NCBI RefSeq assembly: GCF_001021085.1
Contig: NZ_CP004021.1
Location: 184,501-248,500, forward strand
Reading direction: 5' to 3'
Length of the DNA: 64,000 nucleotides
Source of the DNA: Candidatus Liberibacter africanus PTSAPSY
Lineage (GTDB): Bacteria > Pseudomonadota > Alphaproteobacteria > Rhizobiales > Rhizobiaceae
Shown here one piece after another: positions 40,895 through 50,933 of this stretch. Below the pieces are notes generated by a model. That model was not told the origin of the DNA. It did no database searches and worked only from the letters and a program-made list of their open reading frames with translations. Positions within the stretch are counted from its first letter, which is position 1. Every line of letters starts with the position of its first letter. The position numbers and the translations under genes were made by a program.

Positions 40895-42754
40895 TCACTC
40901 TAAATTGGAACTAGGCAAAGGTATACTGCTTTGCAATTTTATCCCATCTACTGGTAGAGCACCTCCTTCTGAAGAAATTTCTTTATTATCCGAAAGAAAA
41001 TTAGATTTTTGAGATAATGGGGGATTTTCTTCTGTTATAACAATAGATTCTAATGAGGAGCTGTTTTTATTTTTTTCATCAGAAATATGTGAAGTTTCTT
41101 GCGAAGAAATCCCTTCTATATTACTTTTCTCATCCTGAACTTTCTGATCTTTATCTTGATTTGATGTCTGAAGATCAACTGGTTTTTCTTGTGAATCTAT
41201 AAGCTTCGTCTGTTTAGGAAATGATGGTTTTTTCCCAGAAAAACGATCATATACTTCATGGACTTTATCGAAAAAAGTATCATTTTCCCCTTCTGATAAA
41301 TTAGGCACAACCTTCAAAGGATCCTTACTCGCATTAACAACACGCGGACCTCCGCTAGAAAAATCTATCTCTCGATGCAATTGCAAAAACCAATAAACAC
41401 CACACCCTACTACAATCAAGATATATCCCATCAACCAAAATATTTTATTCTGTGCCGAATCTTTTGTGACATCACTATCACTATTGAGAGTTGGCGGAAC
41501 TGATTTAAAATCATCTTCCAACACACCAACAGAATCCTCTGAAGAAGCAACTATCTTCTCGTGATGCGTATCATTTGCTAAAACTTGATCTTTATTAAGA
41601 AAAGATTCCCGCTCTACACTTGCAGAATTATCCTTGAAAAAAAAGCTCTTGCCTCTTTCTTCGGATAACGCATAATTATCTTGACCAAGAGAATCATGCA
41701 CATTTTTAATCAAGATTTTCTCTTCTTCAAGCAATAAAGAGGATGACACAAAACCACCTAATTCTCTAGGATGCTCTTCAAACCTCACAATTTTTGTAAG
41801 ATCAAAAACCAAATCTTTATCTTTAGATTTTTCCACATCAGAAGAATGTTTTTTCTGATGCACAAGATCATCAAGAAACACCTCAGGACTTGATTTTTCA
41901 TCAGAATTACTACTGATAGACAATAATTCTTTTTCGATATCCTCAAAATCTAAACCAAGATCATCATCAAGGACAGAATCATTCTTCTCTATCTTTTTTG
42001 AAGGGTTATTCAACAATAAATCACAATCACCTGTTTGCAATTTTTCTGAAGATTTAATGTCCAAAGATGGGATATTATTTTTTAATTTCGAAGAAACAGC
42101 ATGAGGAAAAGTTCCTTCTCCTTTAGGGACAAAAGATATAATATTTTCACAATCTACCGCAGAGTTGAGAGAATCAATATCGTTGTTTTTATTCGTTAGT
42201 TGACTATTAAAAAATTTTTCTTTTCCATCAGGGTGAATAGCGTGGATTTGATCATTTTTATCAAAATAATTCCCTAAATCATCATCCAAACCACGCACAA
42301 TTTCCAAATCATACTCTGATGAATTTATATGAGGTTTAGATCGCGAAGATTCATCAACAACTGATGTTTCTTTTGAAATAACTTTAGACGGAAATGATTG
42401 CTCTTCTACATTATCATCCAATAATTTCTCCTGTGCATTAGCAAGAGAAGATATCGCAGGATTTTTCACGTAATAACGATCATCATCAGATTTAGCAGAT
42501 ATACGATGCGCCGGCGAAGGATCAAAACATTCCGCCTTATTATAAGAAGAAAATTTCCCTTTTTCTACATTACCTAGGGAAAGAAGCAATTCCCGTTCTA
42601 GCCCATCAAAAAAAAAATCATCTTTTAAAAAAGAATTTGTTAATTTTTGCGCATACTTTTCAATGGAAGAATTAACCGAAGAAAGAGGAGAAGGAAATTG
42701 TCCCGCTTGAAGGGGAGCACCTCTTTTATGAGAAAATTCTTTCTTATTTTCCAT
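40895..42754 (-). CDS. SPOR-family envelope protein lacking its SPOR domain
   Basis: Protein of 619 residues. Residues 1-437 are acidic, Ser/Lys/Asp-rich low complexity, followed by one transmembrane segment (about 438-457, FWLMGYILIVVGCGVYWF) and a 160-residue likely periplasmic tail. The post-membrane stretch NASKDPLKVVPNLSEGEND and KVHEVYDRF match the linker of rhizobial SPOR proteins encoded next to argS (ADTDPVKVKP...VYDRV). Those end in a peptidoglycan-binding SPOR repeat; here the protein stops in disordered sequence with no such domain. Function is inferred only from neighbourhood and linker. Confidence 0.72.
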   Translation of the reverse strand: MENKKEFSHKRGAPLQAGQFPSPLSSVNSSIEKYAQKLTNSFLKDDFFFDGLERELLLSLGNVEKGKFSSYNKAECFDPSPAHRISAKSDDDRYYVKNPAISSLANAQEKLLDDNVEEQSFPSKVISKETSVVDESSRSKPHINSSEYDLEIVRGLDDDLGNYFDKNDQIHAIHPDGKEKFFNSQLTNKNNDIDSLNSAVDCENIISFVPKGEGTFPHAVSSKLKNNIPSLDIKSSEKLQTGDCDLLLNNPSKKIEKNDSVLDDDLGLDFEDIEKELLSISSNSDEKSSPEVFLDDLVHQKKHSSDVEKSKDKDLVFDLTKIVRFEEHPRELGGFVSSSLLLEEEKILIKNVHDSLGQDNYALSEERGKSFFFKDNSASVERESFLNKDQVLANDTHHEKIVASSEDSVGVLEDDFKSVPPTLNSDSDVTKDSAQNKIFWLMGYILIVVGCGVYWFLQLHREIDFSSGGPRVVNASKDPLKVVPNLSEGENDTFFDKVHEVYDRFSGKKPSFPKQTKLIDSQEKPVDLQTSNQDKDQKVQDEKSNIEGISSQETSHISDEKNKNSSSLESIVITEENPPLSQKSNFLSDNKEISSEGGALPVDGIKLQSSIPLPSSNLE

Positions 42755-42809
42755 ACCTTTTCCTATCTAACTGTACATCTATTCCACAACAAAGAATCGC
42801 CTTTTATAT

Positions 42810-44576
42810 TCAACTCATTTCATGGGGAGATTCAACCCCTATAATATTAAGACCAGAATTAATAATAGAGGCAACAGCATAAACTAACTGCAATCTCATC
42901 ATGGTTAACTCTTTATTGTTTTCTTGTATAAACTTTAACTTTGGATTTTCTTTTCCATGGTTCCAATGACCATGAAAAATACTAGCTAGATCATACAAAT
43001 AAAAAGCAAGCTTGTGAGGTTCTTGAAAAGAAGTAGCATGCTCAACAACACGAGGATATTCTGCAAGATGTACAATTAATTGTAATTCACTCGCATCAAA
43101 TTCAAATTCAAATTCTTTAGGTATTTTTTTTCTTGGAAACAAATCAAAGTCAAGATCAGGGAAAACATCTCTCGCCTGCCTAAAGATAGATCTACATCGT
43201 GCATAAGCATACTGCACGTAAAACACAGGATTTTCCTTTGATTGTTCCTTAACTTTACAAAAATCAAAATCCAATAATTCTGAATTTTTCCTCCACAACA
43301 TCATAAAACGTACTGGGTCACACCCTACTTCATCAACAACGTACCGTAAAGTTATAAAATCTCCTGCACGTTTTGACATTTTAATAGGCATACCATCCCT
43401 ATAAAGTCTAACTAATTCACATAACAGCACATTAATATTTGCTTTTTTTTCTGAAACGGCAGCGGCTACTGCTTCAAGGCGTTTTACATACCCGCTATGA
43501 TCAGATCCCATTACGTACACAATCTCATCAAAACCGCGTTTATATTTGCAGTTAAAATAAGCAAGATCCGCAGCAAAATAAGTATAAGATCCATCTAATT
43601 TAAGTAAGGGACGATCAACATCATCTCCAACCACTGTTGAACGAAATAGCAATTGTTTACGATCTATTTCACATTTTTGAGTTTTTTTTGATTTAGGTAG
43701 AGGAAGCGTTCCCTGATATATATATCCTTGAAGGGCTAGCTTATCAATGATCTCCTGTATAGGAGAGGGGTCACCTTGATGAAAATCATTCTCTGAAACA
43801 AAGAGGTCATGGTGTATATTGAGAGCTTTTAAATCATCTTTAATGAGAAGCATCATTGCCTGCACAGAATAATCCTTGATGATTGCTAACCATTTTTCCT
43901 CAGGAAAATCCAAAAGCTTTGAACCATACTTATCTACTAATTCTTGCCCCACATGTTTTAAATAATCACCTGGATAAAACCCTTCTGGAATCTCAGAATC
44001 ATGGTTATAAAGAGCCTGTTGATAACGCCAATATGCAGAGCGAGCTAATGTATCAATTTGCACGCCTGCATCGTTAATATAATATTCCCTCGTTACTTCA
44101 TAACCAGAAAATGCCATGAGGTTAGCAATCGTATCTCCTACAACAGCACAACGACAATGCCCAACATGCATTGGACCCGTTGGATTAGCCGAAACATATT
44201 CGATGTTAACTTTTCTATTTGCACCAATTAAATTACGACCATATTTTATTCCATCAACAACAATAGAATAAATAATGTTTCTTAAATAAGAAGAAGACAA
44301 GTATAAATTTATAAATCCTTTCCCCGCAATAGACACGGATGCTACATCAGGATCCATCTTTATACGAGAAACAATTAAGTCAGCTATAGTAATCGGATCA
44401 AGACCAAGAGGACGACTCAAAATCATCGCAGCATTAGTAGATAAATGACCATGCGCACAATCGCGAGGACGTTCAACAACAATCCGATCTAAAATTTTCT
44501 TTTCTACTTTTGTTTTAGAATCAATACATTGAATATAATTTCTCAAACGAACACTAAAATCCGTGAAGAGATACAT
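42810..44576 (-). CDS. argS: Arginyl-tRNA synthetase
   Basis: Class I synthetase, 588 residues, charging tRNA-Arg. The N-terminal Add1 domain recognises the tRNA D loop. The HIGH-like motif is HVGH (137-140) within SANPTGPMHVGHCR, the KMSKS-like loop is IKMSKRAG, and the DALR anticodon-binding domain ends the protein. I chose the ATG at 44576 (MYLFTDFSVRL) because GGGAG lies six bases upstream; an in-frame start eight codons earlier is less likely. Gene order dgt-argS-SPOR protein is rhizobial. Confidence 0.96.
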   Translation of the reverse strand: MYLFTDFSVRLRNYIQCIDSKTKVEKKILDRIVVERPRDCAHGHLSTNAAMILSRPLGLDPITIADLIVSRIKMDPDVASVSIAGKGFINLYLSSSYLRNIIYSIVVDGIKYGRNLIGANRKVNIEYVSANPTGPMHVGHCRCAVVGDTIANLMAFSGYEVTREYYINDAGVQIDTLARSAYWRYQQALYNHDSEIPEGFYPGDYLKHVGQELVDKYGSKLLDFPEEKWLAIIKDYSVQAMMLLIKDDLKALNIHHDLFVSENDFHQGDPSPIQEIIDKLALQGYIYQGTLPLPKSKKTQKCEIDRKQLLFRSTVVGDDVDRPLLKLDGSYTYFAADLAYFNCKYKRGFDEIVYVMGSDHSGYVKRLEAVAAAVSEKKANINVLLCELVRLYRDGMPIKMSKRAGDFITLRYVVDEVGCDPVRFMMLWRKNSELLDFDFCKVKEQSKENPVFYVQYAYARCRSIFRQARDVFPDLDFDLFPRKKIPKEFEFEFDASELQLIVHLAEYPRVVEHATSFQEPHKLAFYLYDLASIFHGHWNHGKENPKLKFIQENNKELTMMRLQLVYAVASIINSGLNIIGVESPHEMS

Positions 44577-44620
44577 CACCACACTCCCGCTAGATAACAA
44601 ATATTTACTGTCTTACGTAT

Positions 44621-45853
44621 TCAATAAAAATCAGAATAGCACCCTGCAAAATCAGGAATATAACCAAATAAAACATGGTGTTCATGTATCGCATAACCAT
44701 CTGTCATTCCCACAAGGTAATCCGCAATGTGTCGTGCTTTCACAGAATCATCCATATTTTTTTCACATTCCAGTTGATCGTAACCCCTCATTTTCAATGG
44801 ATCTGACATATATGCAAAAAAAAGATTTCGAATGATATTCGCTATCTGATTAGAACCATTTATAATGCTAGGATGACGATATACATATTTCCGGAGCATA
44901 GACTTAATCTCATTATCTACTATAGCCATCTCATCGGAAAAAGATACAATTCTATAATTGGCAGAACGAATATCCTTAATTGAAACAGGTTTTAAAAGCG
45001 CTATTCTATTTTGCGATACCGTTATTACATCTTCAACCATAGAAGTAATTTGCCGTCTTACAAGCTCATGAACCAAACGTTTTTCATCTAAATTGCCATA
45101 AATATCATGTAATGATGCAATATGTTTTTGCAAAAATGCCACTTCCCCCAACATATCAAAGGTCAATAACCCTGAACGAACACCATCATCTATATCATGT
45201 GCATCATATGCAATATCATCAGCAATAGCCGCAACTTGTCCTTCAAGACTGGAAAAATTTGCAAGATCCAAACCATGCGCATGATAATGCTCATAAAATA
45301 TCTTTGGAGCAATATCTCTCTTTACGGATCCTTGTTGTAAAAACGGACCGTTGTGTCCTAACAATCCCTCTAAGGTTTCCCAAGTGAGATTGATACCATC
45401 AAAATCTGCATAACTATGTTCTAATTCTGTTACAATACGCAAAGACTGCATGTTATGCTCAAAACCACCATACGAAGAAAGAAGTTCCTGCAAAATACTT
45501 TCTCCGATATGACCAAAAGGAGGATGACCCAAATCATGCGCTAACGCTATTGCTTCAGCTAGATCTTCATCAATCTTGAGTGCACGTGCCAAAGACCTGG
45601 ATATTTGTGATACTTCAATCGTATGCATTAAACGAGTACGATAATGATCCCTTTGTCTTTTAAAAAAAACTTGTGTCTTATCTTTCAATCGCCTAAATGC
45701 TGTAGTATGAATTACGCGATCACGATCTCTTTGAAATTCAGAACGGGTTCTACTTTTGGGCTCTGTATAAATTCTTCCCAAACTATGTATAGGATCTGCG
45801 GCATACACAGCTTTTTTTTGATAACCAAATCCTAATTTACGTGCTATTACCAC
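44621..45853 (-). CDS. dgt: dNTP triphosphohydrolase (dGTPase-like, HD domain)
   Basis: HD-domain enzyme, 410 residues, hydrolysing deoxynucleoside triphosphates to deoxynucleoside and triphosphate. FQRDRDRVIHTTAFRRLKDK is the N-terminal signature; RLMHTIEVSQISRSLARAL and ALAHDLGHPPFGHIGE contain the metal-binding His and His-Asp. AIADDIAYDAHDIDDG supplies the last aspartate. This is the longer rhizobial form annotated as dGTPase-like; exact substrate range is unknown. It is divergent from erpA. Confidence 0.93.
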   Translation of the reverse strand: MVIARKLGFGYQKKAVYAADPIHSLGRIYTEPKSRTRSEFQRDRDRVIHTTAFRRLKDKTQVFFKRQRDHYRTRLMHTIEVSQISRSLARALKIDEDLAEAIALAHDLGHPPFGHIGESILQELLSSYGGFEHNMQSLRIVTELEHSYADFDGINLTWETLEGLLGHNGPFLQQGSVKRDIAPKIFYEHYHAHGLDLANFSSLEGQVAAIADDIAYDAHDIDDGVRSGLLTFDMLGEVAFLQKHIASLHDIYGNLDEKRLVHELVRRQITSMVEDVITVSQNRIALLKPVSIKDIRSANYRIVSFSDEMAIVDNEIKSMLRKYVYRHPSIINGSNQIANIIRNLFFAYMSDPLKMRGYDQLECEKNMDDSVKARHIADYLVGMTDGYAIHEHHVLFGYIPDFAGCYSDFY

Positions 45854-45959
45854 CTTTAATGTCCTTACTTTACTCCTAATATTATAAAATCAATATTGCA
45901 TGTATATATTATATAAAACATACTACCATAATGAAGTAATATGTTAGAGGAAGATAACA

Positions 45960-46286
45960 GTGCCTATGATAAAGATTACCGATGCAGCTGCCATGCAAAT
46001 TAAACATATTTTGGAATCCAACAGCGATAAAAAAGCTCTCCGCATTGCCATAAATGGCGGAGGATGCTCCGGTTTTTCGTATAAATTTGACTTAGAATCC
46101 GAACGATACGACGACGACGTTGTATTTGAGAAAGATGGAGCTCAAATCTTTATAGACAAAAAATCACTCCCATATCTTATCAATTCAGAAGTTGATTTTG
46201 TAGATAATTTTTTAAGTAAATCTTTTCAAATACGCAATCCTAATGCCAAAAGTAACTGTGGATGCGGAACAAGTTTTTCTATATAA
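45960..46286 (+). CDS. erpA: A-type iron-sulfur carrier protein
   Basis: HesB/IscA/ErpA family scaffold, 108 residues, passing Fe-S clusters to apo-proteins. The three ligand cysteines are C36 (NGGGCSGFSYKF), C100 and C102 (NCGCGTSFSI). GAGGAAG lies six bases before a GTG start at 45960; an ATG two codons later is an alternative. Placement between dgt and xth is typical of rhizobial erpA, hence the symbol, but IscA or SufA cannot be excluded by sequence alone. Confidence 0.9.
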   Translation: MPMIKITDAAAMQIKHILESNSDKKALRIAINGGGCSGFSYKFDLESERYDDDVVFEKDGAQIFIDKKSLPYLINSEVDFVDNFLSKSFQIRNPNAKSNCGCGTSFSI

Positions 46287-46299
46287 AAAGGAAATCCCC

Positions 46300-47097
46300 G
46301 TGAGCTTAGTAACAATAGCCACTTGGAATGTCAATAGCATCCGAGCTCGCATACATAATCTAACCGCATGGATTAAAGAAAATGATCCAGATATTATATG
46401 CCTCCAAGAAACGAAAACCGAAAATAAAACATTCCCTTTTGATGACTTGGAATCCTTCAATTATCATATCGAAGCCCGTGGGCAAAAATCCTACAACGGA
46501 GTAGCTATTTTATCAAAATATAACCCTATAGAAGTTGTAACCGATCTCCCTGGAGGGGATTTTGACGATCAAGCACGCTTTATAGAAGCAACTTTCACGA
46601 TTAATTCCCAAATATTACGTATAGGAAATCTATACGTCCCCAATGGAAATCCTATCACTTCCACCAAATATAATACCAAAATATCATGGATCAAGAGCTT
46701 TTTACAATTCGCATCCCAACGCCTTACATTGGAAGAACCTCTCATCTTTGCGGGAGACTACAATATTATCCCTCAACCCCGTGATTGCTATAATCCAACA
46801 ATATGGCAAAACGATGCATGCTTTACATTGGAAGTACGGCAATATTTTCAAAAGTTACAAAACATCGGATTCACAGATGCAATACGCGCTACACATGATG
46901 CAAATAACCTTTATTCTTTTTGGGACTATTATCCAGAATCTTGGGCGAAGAACAAGGGAATACGCATTGATCACATAATGCTTTCTCCAGAAGCAGCTTC
47001 TTTGCTCCATTCATCTCAAATAGATACAAAACCACGTGGATGCGTAAAACCATCAGATCACACACCCGTCATAGTATCGTTAGATATCCCTGAATAG
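46300..47097 (+). CDS. xth: Exodeoxyribonuclease III (AP endonuclease)
   Basis: Base-excision-repair nuclease of the EEP superfamily, about 265 residues. VTIATWNVNSIRARI, LQETKTENKTFPF (metal-binding Glu), YVPNGNP, GDYNIIPQPRD (catalytic Asp/Asn) and SDHTPVIVSLDI (Asp-His pair) are all present. The start is a GTG at 46300 preceded by AAGGA; the frame stays open farther upstream into erpA, but family members begin at this point. It starts 13 bases after the erpA stop and probably shares its transcript. Confidence 0.95.
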   Translation: MSLVTIATWNVNSIRARIHNLTAWIKENDPDIICLQETKTENKTFPFDDLESFNYHIEARGQKSYNGVAILSKYNPIEVVTDLPGGDFDDQARFIEATFTINSQILRIGNLYVPNGNPITSTKYNTKISWIKSFLQFASQRLTLEEPLIFAGDYNIIPQPRDCYNPTIWQNDACFTLEVRQYFQKLQNIGFTDAIRATHDANNLYSFWDYYPESWAKNKGIRIDHIMLSPEAASLLHSSQIDTKPRGCVKPSDHTPVIVSLDIPE

Positions 47098-47345
47098 AAT
47101 AAAAACAACCAAGCATATCTCAAAATATGAAACGCAATCGATATTAAAGAAAAAATATTGCCATACCTCAATTTTAAAAAAGCACAAAAAACTTTATGCA
47201 AGCACACCAAAAACAAATCAAATTATGAAAATTTTATGAAGATTGCTTGTTTATAAACCATTGTAAATATGTAGTAAAAAATCTTCCGATTTATAGCGTT
47301 CCCTTTATCTTCCGAAGATGTCAAGTTCAATCTCTATGAAATTAT

Positions 47346-49376
47346 TTAACCATCTAGAAAACTTCTTAATTTCTTTGAACGACTAGGATGTTTCAACTTA
47401 CGAATTGCTTTTGCCTCAATCTGACGAATACGCTCACGGGTAACGCAAAACTGTTTCCCCACTTCTTCTAGAGTATGATCTGTATTCATACCTATACCAA
47501 AACGCATGCGCAATACTCTTTCTTCACGTGGAGTCAAGGAGGCAAGAACACGTGTAGTCGTTTCACGCAAATTAGCTCGGATAGCAGAATCCACAGGAGA
47601 TACTGCATTTTTATCTTCTATAAAATCTCCAAGATGAGAAGTGTCTTCATCACCTATTGGCGTTTCTAGAGAGATCGGCTCTTTGGTAATCTTTAAAACT
47701 TTACGCACTCTTTCCAAAGGCATTGCTAGTTTTTTAGCTATTTCATCAGGAGTAGGCTCACGTTTGATTGTATTTGACATCCTACGCGCTGTCCGAACAA
47801 CCTTATTGATCGTTTCAAGCATATGAACGGGGATCCTAATCGTGCGTGATTGATCTGCAATAGCACGCCCAGCCGATTGTTTCAGCCACCATATCGCATA
47901 TGTTGAAAACTTATATCCCAAAGACCAATCAAATTTTTCTACAGCTTTCATCAAACCAATATTACACTCTTGAATAAGATCCAAGAATTGCAATCCACGA
48001 TTGGTATATTTTTTGGCAACAGAAATAACAAGACGCAAATTAGCTTCCACCATTTCCTTTTTAGCAATACTTGTTTCACACGCTCCCTTACGCACCATTG
48101 AAACAATATGTCGGAATTCAGAAATTGATATCCCTGTTGCAGAAGAAATATCTTTAATTTCATTTCCAATTCTAAGGATGGAATCCATTTCACAAGCAAT
48201 AAAATCTTTCCACCCCTCTTCAGGTAAATCTTTCGCAAAATCTACCCATTTAGAATCTAATTCGCATCCTTGGCATCGTTCTAAGAAAACATCTCGTTTA
48301 ACTCCATGAGATTGAGCTAATCGTAATAACTCACCTTCATGGTGCGTTATTCGCTTCGAAATATCGTATAGTTGCTCAACCAACAAATCAATACGACTTT
48401 GATTCAACGAAAGAGACCCCACCAATTCAACTAATTTATCTTTTAATACTTTGTATTTGGCATAGGATTTATCATCTCTTAAACCGTTTGTCGCATTATC
48501 TTGGAGCAAACGCAATTCCCGATAAGATTCAGCAATTTCATTAAGCGTACACATCACCTTAGGTCGTAGCTGATCTTCCATCGCAGCAAGAGTCTGATGA
48601 GTCGAATCATCTTCGTCTTCATCTAAATTTCTGTCCTCATTCTCTGGGAATGAATTGGCATTATCCCCTTCACTATCATCTTTAGATTTTTTTTCAGCGC
48701 CGTCGATATTCTCTTCTTTTCCCTGATTTCCTTCCTCCTGCTTCTGATAAGAATTTTCTCCCCTACCATAAAAAGCAGATCCTTTTGACCCTGGCCCGAT
48801 ACATGCTTCTAAATCTATAATCTCACGTAAAAGAGTAGTACCCTCATTTAACTCATCACGCCAAATTATAAGGGCTTGGAAAGTAAGAGGACTTTCACAC
48901 AGACTCGCCATCATCATAGCGCGACCTGCTTCAATTCTTTTGGCTATAGCAATTTCACCTTCACGTGACAATAATTCTATAGAACCCATCTCACGCAAAT
49001 ACATCCGAACTGGATCATCGGTACTTCGATCAGTTGAATCTTTTCGTTTTTGAACGAGCACAGACGTATTGCCAGAATCAGTCACAAGATCAAGAGAGTC
49101 CTCAGATTCTTCTTCATATTCTAAATCATCATCGCCATCAACCACATTAACTCCTATATTGGAAAACATGGATATCACTTCTTCAATTTGATCAGAATTA
49201 GATTCTAAAGAAGGCAATGCCGTACTTAATTCCTCTATAGTCACATGACCACGCTGCTTAGCAAGTTTGACCATTTTTTTCCACGAATCATCTGAACAAT
49301 AAAAAAATAAAGCATCATCAGAATTTTCATATTCATTATCAGAGATTTTATCTCTCTTCTTTGACATTGTCATCAC
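47346..49376 (-). CDS. rpoD: RNA polymerase sigma factor RpoD (sigma-70)
   Basis: Housekeeping sigma factor, 676 residues. Region 1.1 is N-terminal; region 1.2 is [20 protein letters not shown]; an acidic nonconserved insert with a Glu/Asp/Lys-rich run lies about residues 200-270. Region 2 holds [20 protein letters not shown] and [20 protein letters not shown]; region 3 follows; region 4.2 is [20 protein letters not shown], the -35-binding helix-turn-helix. AAGG lies before the ATG. The dnaG gene often found beside it is absent here. Confidence 0.97.
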   Translation of the reverse strand: MMTMSKKRDKISDNEYENSDDALFFYCSDDSWKKMVKLAKQRGHVTIEELSTALPSLESNSDQIEEVISMFSNIGVNVVDGDDDLEYEEESEDSLDLVTDSGNTSVLVQKRKDSTDRSTDDPVRMYLREMGSIELLSREGEIAIAKRIEAGRAMMMASLCESPLTFQALIIWRDELNEGTTLLREIIDLEACIGPGSKGSAFYGRGENSYQKQEEGNQGKEENIDGAEKKSKDDSEGDNANSFPENEDRNLDEDEDDSTHQTLAAMEDQLRPKVMCTLNEIAESYRELRLLQDNATNGLRDDKSYAKYKVLKDKLVELVGSLSLNQSRIDLLVEQLYDISKRITHHEGELLRLAQSHGVKRDVFLERCQGCELDSKWVDFAKDLPEEGWKDFIACEMDSILRIGNEIKDISSATGISISEFRHIVSMVRKGACETSIAKKEMVEANLRLVISVAKKYTNRGLQFLDLIQECNIGLMKAVEKFDWSLGYKFSTYAIWWLKQSAGRAIADQSRTIRIPVHMLETINKVVRTARRMSNTIKREPTPDEIAKKLAMPLERVRKVLKITKEPISLETPIGDEDTSHLGDFIEDKNAVSPVDSAIRANLRETTTRVLASLTPREERVLRMRFGIGMNTDHTLEEVGKQFCVTRERIRQIEAKAIRKLKHPSRSKKLRSFLDG

Positions 49377-49805
49377 TTTTACCTTGTCCTCATAATCAAG
49401 ATCTACTATTACTTAGCAAAATAAAATACAAAAAAACATATTTCACACCATTGCTTTTGAATTGCAATCAAAAAAAACAACTAAGCGAACTAAAAAACAT
49501 TTTAACCAACAATAAAACCAGTATTCTACATAAAAATTACACCTACAATCCCTTTTGCAAACAACAAATCATCTGCATATCAAATTCATAAAAAGAAAAA
49601 TTCCACTTAATTGTGAAAGAATAATGCGTTATCTTATCTGCAAAATATATATCAAAAAAATATAACACTATTATCAATCCATTTAATTTATTGTCAAAGA
49701 GACAAAACAAAGTTTTTTTGCCTATTGACATCGTATTGTTTCATCATTGTCATACAATCTCATAAAGAAGAAATATGAATTTCTTATCAAAACTAAGGTA
49801 ATGAT
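49377..49805. promoter_or_regulatory. Divergent spacer rpoD/qor with candidate rpoD promoter
   Basis: A 429-base AT-rich spacer without a gene. On the minus strand TTGACA (49697-49692) and GATAAT (49675-49670) are 16 bases apart, a good housekeeping promoter, giving an rpoD leader of nearly 290 bases. On the plus strand TTGACA at 49725-49730 is followed 17 bases later by TGTCAT, a poor -10, which may serve the oxidoreductase gene. The two -35 boxes lie 27 bases apart and could interfere. Confidence 0.45.
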
Positions 49806-50804
49806 ATGCTTGTTTGTAAAAAAATGCGCCATGTTGCAATGTCTGGACACGGAAATTCAGATGTTATGTTTCTTACCGAATCACCAATTCCTAAACCTCA
49901 AGGAGAAGAAATTCTCATTAAAGTTGATGCAATTGGCGTCAATAGACCTGATATCATGCAACGCAAAGGATTATATCCCCCTCCTAAAAATGCTACACCG
50001 ATATTAGGACTGGAAGTCGCAGGAACAATCGTAGCTCTCGGGAAAAGAGCTATGACTTGGAATATAGGAGATAAAGTATGCGCCTTAGTAAATGGAGGCG
50101 GATATGCTAAATATTGCCTCTCTCATCAAGGACACGCCCTTCCCATTCCAAAGGGTTATAATGCAATACAAGCCGCTTGTCTACCTGAAGCTTTTTTTAC
50201 AGTATGGGCCAATCTCTTCCAAACAGCTAAACTACGAAGTGGTCAAACAATTTTGATTCACGGGGGATCAAGTGGTATCGGTACTACGGCAATCCAGTTA
50301 GCAGCATATTTTGGTGCCACAGTATATACAACAGCTCAATCAGAAGAAAAATGTCTCGCTTGCTTAAAACTTGGAGCTAAATATGCGATCAACTACTTGA
50401 AAGAAGATTTTTTGGAAATACTACAAAAAGAAACTAACGGCAAAGGCATAGATGTTATACTAGACATGATTGGCGCACAATATTTAAACAAACACCTCAA
50501 TCTGCTCGCCAAGCAAGGACAACTCATCATCATCTCTTTTTTAGGAGGAAATATTGCAAAAGAACTCGACCTAACCCCTATTATATCTAAGAGACTCACG
50601 ATTACAGGATCTACCTTACGTCGCCAAAGTGATGCAACAAAACAAAGCATTCGTGACTCGTTAAAATTAAAAGTGTGGCCCATCTTAAATAGTCACAAAA
50701 TTGCTCCCGTAATACACACCACATTGCCATTAGACGAAGTGATTACAGCGCATAATATTATGGAAGAATCCAAACATATTGGGAAAATTGTATTATTGCC
50801 GTAA
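49806..50804 (+). CDS. NAD(P)H:quinone oxidoreductase, zinc-free medium-chain family
   Basis: Medium-chain dehydrogenase/reductase of 332 residues related to quinone oxidoreductase and human PIG3. IKVDAIGVNRPDIMQRKG starts the catalytic domain; LIHGGSSGIGTTAIQLAAYF is the nucleotide-binding loop, in which GGSSGIG suits NADPH. Zinc-ligand cysteines of alcohol dehydrogenases are absent. AAGG lies seven bases before the ATG. It probably reduces quinones or related electrophiles in the cytosol; the physiological substrate cannot be read from the sequence. Confidence 0.9.
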   Translation: MLVCKKMRHVAMSGHGNSDVMFLTESPIPKPQGEEILIKVDAIGVNRPDIMQRKGLYPPPKNATPILGLEVAGTIVALGKRAMTWNIGDKVCALVNGGGYAKYCLSHQGHALPIPKGYNAIQAACLPEAFFTVWANLFQTAKLRSGQTILIHGGSSGIGTTAIQLAAYFGATVYTTAQSEEKCLACLKLGAKYAINYLKEDFLEILQKETNGKGIDVILDMIGAQYLNKHLNLLAKQGQLIIISFLGGNIAKELDLTPIISKRLTITGSTLRRQSDATKQSIRDSLKLKVWPILNSHKIAPVIHTTLPLDEVITAHNIMEESKHIGKIVLLP

Positions 50805-50933
50805 ATTAATTATAGTACATTTCAATACAAATTATAATATAAATCGACAATATTTATCGATAACATATAAAATAATATTTTGTAATTACGTGATAATTAT
50901 AGCTGTTTAAAATGATAGCAGGAAAAATTAAAC

